61,074 bases of DNA from JBFWUM01 sp050247255. Lineage in GTDB: Bacteria > Acidobacteriota > Vicinamibacteria > Vicinamibacterales > UBA2999. The DNA lies in NCBI GenBank assembly GCA_050247255.1, contig JBFWUM010000026.1, positions 1-61,074 of the forward strand, read 5' to 3'. Positions 24,494 through 30,933 of the stretch are shown here, one piece after another. The position numbers were made by a program, and so were the translations under genes. The notes under the pieces are model-generated. The model saw only the letters and a list, made by a program, of their open reading frames with translations. It had not been told where the DNA came from and did not search any database. Each line of letters begins with the position of its first letter. The stretch's first letter is position 1.

Positions 24494-25642
24494 TTACAAA
24501 GTTGTAAGCAGGAGTTGGCGGGCGATCACCAGTCTCTGGATTTCGCTGGTGCCTTCGCCGATGGTCGTCAGCTTCACGTCGCGGAAATACTTCTCGGCCG
24601 GGTAGTCCTTCACGAAGCCGTAGCCGCCGTGGATCTGCACGCCGTCCTCGGCGGCGCGCACGGCAATCTCGCTCGAATACAGCTTGGCCATCGCCGCTTC
24701 CAGCGTCGTCCGCTCGCCGGCGTCCTTCATGGCCGCGGCGCGGTACGTGAGCAGCCGCGCCGCCTCGATGCGCGTGGCGGTGTCCACCAGCTTCGCGCGG
24801 ATGCTTTGGAACGCGCCGATCGGCTGGCCGAACTGGCGCCGCTCGAAGGCGTAGCGGCGCGCTGCCTCATAGGCGCCCTGGGCCAGGCCGACCGCCAGCG
24901 CCGCAATGCCGATGCGTCCGGCATCCAGCACCTGCAGCGCGTTGACGAACCCCTGGTCCTCGGCGCCGAGCAGGCTGTCCGCCGGGACGCGGCACTGCTC
25001 GAAGATCACCTCGCTCGTCTCGCTGGCCCGCATCCCGAGCTTGTCTTCCTTCTTGCCCGGGCGGAACCCCGGCGTCCCCTTCTCGACGATGAAGGCCGAG
25101 ATGCCGCGGGTCCCCTTGGCGCGACTGGTGAGCGCCATGACGACGATCAGATCGCCGGACCGCCCGTGGGTGATGAACTGCTTGGTGCCGTTGAGGACCC
25201 AACCATCGCCGTCGCGCACCGCGGTCGTGCGCATGGCGGCGGCATCGCTGCCCGACGACGCTTCGGTGAGCCCCCACGCCGCCAGCTTCTCGCCGCGCGC
25301 GAGCGGCACGACGTAGCGCTGCTTCTGGGCCTCAGTGCCGAACATCGCGATGTGCGCGGTGCCGAGACCGTTGTGCGCCGCGACCGACAGGCAGACCGAC
25401 GGATCGACCCTGGCCAGTTCCTCGATGCAGACGCAGTAGTCGACCGACGACATCGCCGCGCCGCCGAGTTCCTCGGGAATCTGGATGCCCATCAGCCCGA
25501 GCTCGGCCAGCCGGGGGACCAGTTCGGCCGGGAAATGCTGGGCTTCGTCCCACTCCTGCACGTGCGGACGGATCTCCGCCTCCGCGAACTCGCGGACACT
25601 GCGCCGCAGCAGCTGCTGATCCTCGGTCAGCCGCACGTCCAT
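24494..25642 (-). CDS. acyl-CoA dehydrogenase
   Basis: This 382-aa FAD enzyme of normal length has LTEDQQLLRRSVREFA at the start, LTEASSGSDAAAMRTTA (flavin contact), and RRQFGQPIGAFQSIR. It ends with I-H-G-G-Y-G-F and IGEGTSEIQRLVIARQLL, where the Glu of G-E-G-T is the probable catalytic base. Substrate preference (short-chain or branched) is not decidable, but linkage to meaB and the epimerase fits propionate or branched-chain catabolism. ATG 25642 is used; a -10-like TACGAT lies 8 nt upstream. Confidence 0.94.
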   Translation of the reverse strand: MDVRLTEDQQLLRRSVREFAEAEIRPHVQEWDEAQHFPAELVPRLAELGLMGIQIPEELGGAAMSSVDYCVCIEELARVDPSVCLSVAAHNGLGTAHIAMFGTEAQKQRYVVPLARGEKLAAWGLTEASSGSDAAAMRTTAVRDGDGWVLNGTKQFITHGRSGDLIVVMALTSRAKGTRGISAFIVEKGTPGFRPGKKEDKLGMRASETSEVIFEQCRVPADSLLGAEDQGFVNALQVLDAGRIGIAALAVGLAQGAYEAARRYAFERRQFGQPIGAFQSIRAKLVDTATRIEAARLLTYRAAAMKDAGERTTLEAAMAKLYSSEIAVRAAEDGVQIHGGYGFVKDYPAEKYFRDVKLTTIGEGTSEIQRLVIARQLLLTTL

Positions 25643-25650
25643 CGGGCGCG

Positions 25651-25666
25651 ATCGTATCATTCGGTC
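25651..25666. promoter_or_regulatory. overlapping divergent -10 elements, likely leaderless starts both ways
   Basis: Forward TATCAT (25655-25660) ends 6 nt before the beta-barrel ATG (25667). On the other strand TACGAT (complement of 25651-25656) ends 8 nt before the acyl-CoA dehydrogenase ATG (25642). Only 24 bp separate the two start codons and neither has a ribosome site. Confidence 0.5.
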
Positions 25667-26149
25667 ATGCATCCGATCCGCACGCTGCTGCTGACGCTGG
25701 CCCTGCTGACGACCGCGGCGGCCCCGGCGCTCGCCGATGCCACCGCCTTCATCGGCAGCACGACCACGCCGGCCAGCCGTCCGGCACGCGGCTTCGCCAT
25801 TGGGGTCGGCCTGCTGGTGGTCGGTTTCGAGTTCGAATACTCCGACAGCAAGCCCGACGAACTGGAGGGGGCGCCGCAGCTGCGGACCGGCATGGGCAAC
25901 ATCCTGCTGCAGACGCCCATCCCGATTGCCGGCATGCAGTTCTACGCGACGACCGGCGGGGGGATCTACCGCGAGTCGCTTGGCACCCGCCAGGAAACCC
26001 ACGTCGGCATCAACACCGGCGGCGGCGTGAAGGTATCGCTGCTCGGGCCGATCCGCGCGCGCCTCGACTACCGCGTCTTCAACCTGCGGGGGACGCCGCT
26101 GCACGGCACCGTGCACCGCGTCTACGCGGGGGTGAACCTGGCTTTCTAG
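25667..26149 (+). CDS. small outer-membrane beta-barrel protein
   Basis: This 160-aa protein has a signal peptide ending PALA-D (residue about 24). It then has alternating hydrophobic/polar strands rich in Gly and ends in Phe (YAGVNLAF), the usual C-terminal signal of outer-membrane barrels. Eight short strands are plausible. It is divergently arranged with the acyl-CoA dehydrogenase gene, and its end overlaps the convergent gene by 4 nt. No specific function is visible. Confidence 0.7.
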   Translation: MHPIRTLLLTLALLTTAAAPALADATAFIGSTTTPASRPARGFAIGVGLLVVGFEFEYSDSKPDELEGAPQLRTGMGNILLQTPIPIAGMQFYATTGGGIYRESLGTRQETHVGINTGGGVKVSLLGPIRARLDYRVFNLRGTPLHGTVHRVYAGVNLAF

Positions 26150-26622
26150 GGCTGGGGCTGGAGACTCAGCATCGTCTGGCCGCCAGAAAACGCCCCGATG
26201 TAGAGACGATACAGTTCCTGGGCTTCGGCCGGGAACGCTTCCGCCAGGATCTTCGCGACCCCGTACTCGGCGCCTTTCACGGCCGGATCCATCACGAAGA
26301 CGTAGAGGACGCTGTTGGCCGGCCCCGGCTCGACCGCCTTGAAGATCTTCCAGCTCGCCGCCTGCTGCCGGCGCACCGGGTCGGTCGACTGCTCGAGCGC
26401 CTGCCGCAACCGGCCGATCACCATCTCGAAGTCCTTCACCGCATCCGGCCGGATGGCGTTGAAGATCATCCCCGCCTCCGTGCCGAATACCCGCGGGGTC
26501 ACGGGCGCGGGCGTCGGCGCCGGGGCCACCGTGCCGGGCGTTGCCGGAGCTGGCGTCGGAACCTGGGTTGTCGGAGCGGGAGCCTGGACTGCGGGGGGTG
26601 GCGGAGCGGCCTGCGGGATCAT
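26146..26622 (-). CDS. Pro/Ala-rich protein, paralogue of the 26679-27170 product
   Basis: ATG 26622 gives 158 aa: a low-complexity Pro/Ala/Thr N-terminus (to about 45) and then a compact domain. The domain has F-E-M-V-I-G-R-L-R-Q-A-L, W-K-I-F-K-A and a VLYVFVMDP strand. The same pattern (F-E-E-V-V-Q-A-L-K-M-A-L, W-K-I-L-K, IVYTHLISP) is present in the neighbour, so the two arose by duplication. The fold resembles a ferredoxin-like alpha/beta (ABM-type) barrel, which is inference. No signal peptide is seen with this start, and the frame is open further upstream. Confidence 0.55.
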   Translation of the reverse strand: MIPQAAPPPPAVQAPAPTTQVPTPAPATPGTVAPAPTPAPVTPRVFGTEAGMIFNAIRPDAVKDFEMVIGRLRQALEQSTDPVRRQQAASWKIFKAVEPGPANSVLYVFVMDPAVKGAEYGVAKILAEAFPAEAQELYRLYIGAFSGGQTMLSLQPQP

Positions 26623-26634
26623 GCCTAGAGTGTA

Positions 26635-26658
26635 GCTGCGGGCGGACCCGCCCGCAGC
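26635..26658. terminator. strong GC hairpin between the two paralogous genes
   Basis: A perfect 11-bp stem GCTGCGGGCGG / CCGCCCGCAGC closes on a 2-nt gap. It lies in the 56-bp gap between the minus-strand paralogues. There is no T-run, so termination is uncertain; it may stabilise or attenuate the mRNA. Confidence 0.5.
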
Positions 26659-26678
26659 CACCCCGGTACTTGCGGGAC

Positions 26679-27170
26679 TTACTGGCCCATCGTGGCGACG
26701 GTCGTGAGCTGCACCTGCGCCAGGTTCGCCTTGAACGCGCCCGCGTACTTGTCGTAGAGCGCCTTCTGCTGCGTCGGGTCCTTGACGGCCGCGTAGATGT
26801 TGGCCATCACGCCGTAGTCGGCGTTGGGCACGACGGGGCTGATCAGGTGCGTGTAGACGATCGAGCCGTCCGGCTGCGCAGGCCCCTTGAGAATCTTCCA
26901 GCCCGGCGCCTGCTGCGCGGCTTCCGGCGTGGCGCCCGAGGCCAGCGCCATCTTCAGCGCCTGCACCACTTCCTCGAAATCGGCTTCCTTGCCGGCGTTG
27001 ATGGTGAACATCCACACCACGGTGTCGCCGGTAAAGGTCAGCTTGTTGGCCTGGGCCGTTTGCTGCTGGGCGGGTGCCGCCTGTTCGGCTCCCTGTGCAG
27101 ACGCGTTCTGCGAAAACGCCGGCAGCAGCAGAACCGCGCCAGCCAGTAGGACTCCGGACAGTCGTCGCAT
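26679..27170 (-). CDS. secreted protein of unknown function
   Basis: This 163-aa protein has a signal peptide (MRRLSGVLLAGAVLLLPAFS, cleaved near ASAQ) and a Gln/Ala-rich linker. The conserved domain is shared with the gene at 26146-26622 (see there). ATG 27170 follows a good AGGAGG site. It lies downstream of hemW by 29 bp and may be its co-transcribed neighbour. Function unknown. Confidence 0.7.
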   Translation of the reverse strand: MRRLSGVLLAGAVLLLPAFSQNASAQGAEQAAPAQQQTAQANKLTFTGDTVVWMFTINAGKEADFEEVVQALKMALASGATPEAAQQAPGWKILKGPAQPDGSIVYTHLISPVVPNADYGVMANIYAAVKDPTQQKALYDKYAGAFKANLAQVQLTTVATMGQ

Positions 27171-27199
27171 CTTCTCGCCTCCTCGGAAAGGCCGATAAT

Positions 27200-28369
27200 C
27201 TATCGTACGTCCGCGTTGATGAAAACGGCCATGATTTCGTGAGCAAGAAGCATTCCTGCCCGGGTCAAGCGCAGACGGCCGCCATCATATAGCAGCAACC
27301 CCGCCTCGGCGAACGGCGCCAGGTCCCGCCAATACTCGTCAATGATCGCAACACCATATCGCGTTTTGAACTCGGCGACATCCAGTCCTGACAGGAGGCG
27401 CAGGCGGGTCACAATGGCCTCTTCGACCCGCTCCCGGGGCGTCAGCCGGCGCTCCTCGACGCTGAGCGGCCCTCGTGACCGGACGGTCGCGATGTAGTCC
27501 TCGGTCGAGGCGCGGTTCTTCCAGCGGACCCCGGCACGGGTCGAGTGCGCGCCGCAGCCGAAGCCGAGCCACTCGCCGTCGGTCCAGTATTTCAGATTGT
27601 GCCGCGACTCGCGCCCGGGACGGGCGACGTTTGAAATTTCGTAGTGCGAGTACCCGGCGCGGTCGGTCCGTTCCAGCGCCGCCATGTACATGTCGGCCAC
27701 GTCGTCGTCGGGGGCCACCGACCACTTCCCCCGCGCCATCGCGTCGCGCAGCGGGGCATTCGGGTAGATCTCGAGCATGTACATCGAGGCATGCTCGGGA
27801 CCGAGGGCGACCAGCGCCTCGACCGACTCCAGCCACTGCGGCGTCGTCTGCTGCGGCAGCCACATCATCAGGTCGAGGGAGATGTTGTCGTAGCCCGCGG
27901 TGCGGGCCGCCTGGAACGCCGTGGCCGCGCGCTCGGCGTTGTGCAGCCGCGTCAGCCGCTGCAGCTCGTCGTCGCGAAACGACTGGACCCCGTAACTGAG
28001 GCGGTTGACCCCCGCCTCACGGAACCCTTCGAGCTTCTCCGGGGTGATCGTCTCCGGGTTGGCCTCGAGGGTGATTTCGGCGTCCGGCGCCAGGGCGAAC
28101 GCGGCGCGGCAGGCCTTCAGGATCCGGTCGACGTCAGCCGGGTCGAGCAGCGAGGGAGTACCGCCGCCAAAGAAGATGGTGTCCGCGGCTGCCCCGCCCG
28201 CCCCGAGCGGAGCCGAGGGGTCACCGGCCCGCTCGATCTCCTCGACCAGCGCCGCGACATAGCGGTCCTTGAGCCCGGCCTCGAACAGGCCGCGGTTGAA
28301 GTTGCAGTAGTTGCAGATGGCGGAGCAGAACGGGATGTGGACGTAAAGACCGAGCAATTCAGGATTCAC
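27200..28369 (-). CDS. hemW: radical-SAM heme chaperone HemW
   Basis: This 389-aa protein has the radical-SAM cluster motif C15-x3-C19-x2-C22 in HIPFCSAICNYCNF and the FFGGGTPSLL glycine-rich SAM site. It also has NPET, the HemN-type YGVQSF segment and a HemN C-terminal domain (R-E-R-V-E-E-A-I...RLRLLSGLDV). HemW-type proteins carry C-x3-C-x2-C without the extra cysteine of HemN and deliver heme rather than oxidise coproporphyrinogen. The GTG start at 28369 lies inside a heptamer array, so residues 1-5 are repeat-encoded; TTG at 28357 is an alternative. Confidence 0.9.
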   Translation of the reverse strand: MNPELLGLYVHIPFCSAICNYCNFNRGLFEAGLKDRYVAALVEEIERAGDPSAPLGAGGAAADTIFFGGGTPSLLDPADVDRILKACRAAFALAPDAEITLEANPETITPEKLEGFREAGVNRLSYGVQSFRDDELQRLTRLHNAERAATAFQAARTAGYDNISLDLMMWLPQQTTPQWLESVEALVALGPEHASMYMLEIYPNAPLRDAMARGKWSVAPDDDVADMYMAALERTDRAGYSHYEISNVARPGRESRHNLKYWTDGEWLGFGCGAHSTRAGVRWKNRASTEDYIATVRSRGPLSVEERRLTPRERVEEAIVTRLRLLSGLDVAEFKTRYGVAIIDEYWRDLAPFAEAGLLLYDGGRLRLTRAGMLLAHEIMAVFINADVR

Positions 28370-28427
28370 AATTCAGAATTCAGAATTCACAATTCCATTC
28401 TGCATTCTGCATTCTGCATTCTGAATT
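28358..28427. repeat. ten-unit heptamer array spanning the DnaC-like stop to hemW start
   Basis: Read on the minus strand, ten heptamers in perfect register follow the TAG stop (28430-28428). First come AATTCAG and three AATGCAG, then AATGGAA, then TTGTGAA, two TTCTGAA, TTGTGAA and TCCTGAA. The first and last groups are mutually complementary, so the array can form a hairpin. The hemW GTG start is inside the ninth unit. Confidence 0.95.
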
Positions 28428-29294
28428 CTACGATCCAGCCCGGCCTCCTGGCCATTTGAGGTCGCCCTTGCCGTCGCCGCCGCGGGCGATGGTCGACGGC
28501 TTGAGCTGGGCGCGCGCCTGGCCGGCCGTGCGCGACGGCAGGGAGGGCTTGCGGGCGGCCTTGCTGCGCATCTTCCAGAGCGTCATCAGCTCCTCGACCC
28601 CGCCGTTGGGCGGCAGCTCGCGGTAGTCGGCGCCGTCGAGATAGAAGAACTCGCACATCTCGTGCAGCCGCGACCGCATCCGGAAGCCGATGCGGAACAG
28701 GAGCGAGTCCGGGTCGGTGCTGTCGGGATTGTCGTCGTAGTTCGACGTGAACAGCGTCGCCCGTTTCTCGCTGTAACGGGCGTTGACGATGAGATTCAGC
28801 GTTTCCTCGACCCACTCCGAGGTCTTTTCGGCGCCGAGATCGTCGAGCACCAGCAGGTCCGCCTCGATCACCGGCCGCAGCACGTCCATCTCCTGCGTGC
28901 GGTTGACCGGGTCGTAGGTACTGCGAATGACCTTCAACAGGTCACGCGTGTCGTAGAAGACCCCGCGGGCGCCGCGGCTGCGAATCACCTCGCGCAGTAC
29001 GGCAACGGCCAGGTGGGTCTTCCCCACCCCGGGCGGGCCCTGCAGGAACATCCCCTTGTCGACGACCGGGAAGCGCTCCGCCAGCCGCCGCGCATACTGC
29101 AGCGCGCTCGTCAGCTGCTCGTTGTAGGCGATGTAGTTGTCGAAATCGCAGTGCTGGTAGCGGCGGGGAATCCGCGCCTCGGCAAGCAGGCGCGCCGAGG
29201 ACTGCTCACGGACGCAGTCGCAGCGTGTGACCCGCGAGACACCGTCGACCTCGATTGTTTTCCAGGTCGTGTCGTCGCAGATCTGGCAGGCCAC
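28428..29294 (-). CDS. DnaC/IstB-type AAA+ ATPase with N-terminal zinc motif
   Basis: This 288-aa protein has an N-terminal Cys motif (C3-x2-C6 ... C25-x-C27) and Walker A GPPGVGKT (86-93). It has Walker B VLDDLGAE, and a sensor segment F-T-S-N-Y (about 204). The C-terminal 50 residues are basic and low-complexity. This architecture matches helicase-loader-like ATPases (DnaC/DnaI family). A role in loading the replicative helicase is plausible. Location after hspR suggests co-transcription with the heat-shock operon. Start GTG 29294. Confidence 0.8.
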   Translation of the reverse strand: MACQICDDTTWKTIEVDGVSRVTRCDCVREQSSARLLAEARIPRRYQHCDFDNYIAYNEQLTSALQYARRLAERFPVVDKGMFLQGPPGVGKTHLAVAVLREVIRSRGARGVFYDTRDLLKVIRSTYDPVNRTQEMDVLRPVIEADLLVLDDLGAEKTSEWVEETLNLIVNARYSEKRATLFTSNYDDNPDSTDPDSLLFRIGFRMRSRLHEMCEFFYLDGADYRELPPNGGVEELMTLWKMRSKAARKPSLPSRTAGQARAQLKPSTIARGGDGKGDLKWPGGRAGS

Positions 29295-29310
29295 ACGGGA
29301 TGATAAACCA

Positions 29311-29373
29311 ATTCAAAATGCAAAATGCAAAATGCAGAATTACTTTTGACCTTTGACCTTTGACTTTTGACTT
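29311..29373. repeat. compound heptamer tract overlapping the hspR 3' end
   Basis: Nine heptamers in register: four of ATGCAAA type (29311-29338), one junction unit, then four of TTGACCT/TTGACTT type (29346-29373). The hspR stop (TAA on minus, 29342-29340) is at the junction. The second group is therefore coding and specifies the last ten residues or so of HspR (SQKSKVKGQK). Confidence 0.95.
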
Positions 29374-29789
29374 TCATCGCTCGACTTCGTCTGGGGCGAA
29401 TGCCTCACAAGATCCGTCGGCGACGACTTGACCAGTGCCGTGCTCAACCGCTGCTCCCAGTCGTCGATGCCGCGGGCGAGCTCGCGCTTGACGTAGTCCA
29501 TGAACTCGTTGACTTCGCCCTGCATCTGCTCGATCTTGCGCCGCATGTTGAGGATGATCTCGACGCCGGCCAGGTTGACGCCGAGATCGCGCGTCAGCGT
29601 CAGGATGGTCTCGAGCTGCTCGAGGTCCTCCTCGGAATAGAGCCGCGTGTTCCCCTCGGTCCGCGACGGCGTCAGCAGCCCCTCACGCTCGTAGAGGCGG
29701 AGTGTCTGCGGGTGGATGTTGTACTTCTGCGAGACGGCGCTGATCATGTAGTACGCCTTGCCCCGCTCCGCCCGTTTCACAGCAGCCAT
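29340..29789 (-). CDS. hspR: MerR-family heat-shock repressor HspR
   Basis: This 149-aa protein has a MerR helix-turn-helix (ISAVSQKYNIHPQTLRLYER, EGLLTPSRTEGNTRLYSEED) and the D-L-G-V-N-L-A-G-V-E-I-I-L-N coiled region typical of HspR. HspR represses dnaK operons at HAIR sites with DnaK as co-repressor. It starts 1 nt after dnaJ and is the third gene after dnaK. The extreme C-terminus is repeat-encoded and unlikely to be functionally constrained. Confidence 0.93.
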   Translation of the reverse strand: MAAVKRAERGKAYYMISAVSQKYNIHPQTLRLYEREGLLTPSRTEGNTRLYSEEDLEQLETILTLTRDLGVNLAGVEIILNMRRKIEQMQGEVNEFMDYVKRELARGIDDWEQRLSTALVKSSPTDLVRHSPQTKSSDESQKSKVKGQK

Positions 29790-29790
29790 G

Positions 29791-30864
29791 TCAGTGTTGC
29801 TCCCGGACGTTTTCGCCGTTGATGCGGCCGAACTCGCGCAGCAGCTCCTTGGAGCGCTCGTCGAGGATGCGTGGCAGCATCAACCGCGCTTCCACGACCA
29901 GGTCCCCCCGCCGCCCGTCGCGGGTCGAGGTCGCCCCCTTCTCGCGGAGGCGGAACCGCTGTCCCGACTGGGTACCCGGCGGCACACGCAGCCGCGCCGT
30001 GCCGTCCGGCGTCGCGATCTCGATGCGCGCGCCGAGCGCCGCCTCGTGAATCGCCACGGCCACGACCGTGTACAGGTCGTCCCCTTCGCGGCGGAACGAG
30101 GCATGGGGCGCGACGTGGACGGTGATGAACAGGTCGCCCGGGGCGCCGCCGCGCAGCCCGGCGTTGCCTTTGCCGGGGATGCGGACGCGGTCGCCGTCGG
30201 CGATGCCCGGCGGAATCCGCACCGGCACGGTGTCGGCGCGCGCCTCCTGCCCCGCCCCCGCGCACGCGTCGCAGGCGCGCGGCCGCACCTGCCCGGTGCC
30301 GCCGCACGACGGACAACTGCGTGAGAACACCATGTGGCCGCGCACCGATCGCACGGTGCCCGCCCCGTGGCAGACCAGGCAGGGCCCCGCCGTCGTCCGC
30401 GTCAGCCCGCTGCCGGCGCAGGTCCGGCACGTCTCCCGCCGTGTCACGACCAGCGGCCGCTGCACGCCGGCCAGCGCCTCCTCGAACGACAGCCGGATCT
30501 CCTGGTGGAGATCGGCGCCGCGCTCGGGGGCCGGCTGCCGCGCGCCGCGCTCGCGCAGCACCTCGGCGAACAGGTCGCCAAAGGTCGCCGAGTAATCGAC
30601 GCCGCGCGACGAGAAGTCGAACCCCTCGAAGCCGCCCGCGCGCCGGTCGTCCCGCGCCGGCCCCAGCCCCGAGTCGTAGCGTGAACGGCGCTCGGGGTCG
30701 ATCAGCGTCTCGTACGCCTCGAGGATCTGCCGGAAGCGGTGCTCCGCCAGCCGGTCCCCCGGATTGATATCCGGGTGGTAGCGGCGTGCCAGCCGCCGGT
30801 AAGCCCGCTTGATGTCGGACTCACTGGCGCCATGTTGCAAACCCAGGACGACGTACAGATCCAT
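29791..30864 (-). CDS. dnaJ: DnaJ-family co-chaperone
   Basis: This 357-aa protein has a J domain with H30-P-D32, a short G/F-like linker (about 70-100), four C-x2-C-x-G-x-G zinc motifs (CRTCAGSG, CLVCHGAG, CPSCGGTG, CDACAGAG), and a C-terminal client-binding domain. Presence of the zinc finger makes it type I. It stimulates DnaK ATPase and delivers substrates. It is placed between dnaK and hspR, as in other HspR-controlled operons. Confidence 0.95.
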   Translation of the reverse strand: MDLYVVLGLQHGASESDIKRAYRRLARRYHPDINPGDRLAEHRFRQILEAYETLIDPERRSRYDSGLGPARDDRRAGGFEGFDFSSRGVDYSATFGDLFAEVLRERGARQPAPERGADLHQEIRLSFEEALAGVQRPLVVTRRETCRTCAGSGLTRTTAGPCLVCHGAGTVRSVRGHMVFSRSCPSCGGTGQVRPRACDACAGAGQEARADTVPVRIPPGIADGDRVRIPGKGNAGLRGGAPGDLFITVHVAPHASFRREGDDLYTVVAVAIHEAALGARIEIATPDGTARLRVPPGTQSGQRFRLREKGATSTRDGRRGDLVVEARLMLPRILDERSKELLREFGRINGENVREQH

Positions 30865-30875
30865 TAGTGATGTTG

Positions 30876-30917
30876 GATTAACGATTGGTGATGCCTTCCA
30901 TTCACGAATCGTTAATC
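30876..30917. repeat. inverted repeat with heptamer periodicity between dnaK and dnaJ
   Basis: A perfect 11-bp pair GATTAACGATT / AATCGTTAATC extends to about 15 bp with one mismatch around a 10-nt loop. Flanking sequence keeps a degenerate 7-bp rhythm (GATTAAC, GATTGGT; ACGAATC, GTTAATC, GCTATTC). It fills the gap between dnaK and dnaJ and could modulate the dnaK/dnaJ mRNA ratio. Confidence 0.8.
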
Positions 30918-30933
30918 GCTATTCATGAATGCT

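Noticed and set aside
28358..28427. CRISPR array
   Set aside because: Units are 7 bp with no spacers and no cas genes nearby; it is a simple tandem array.
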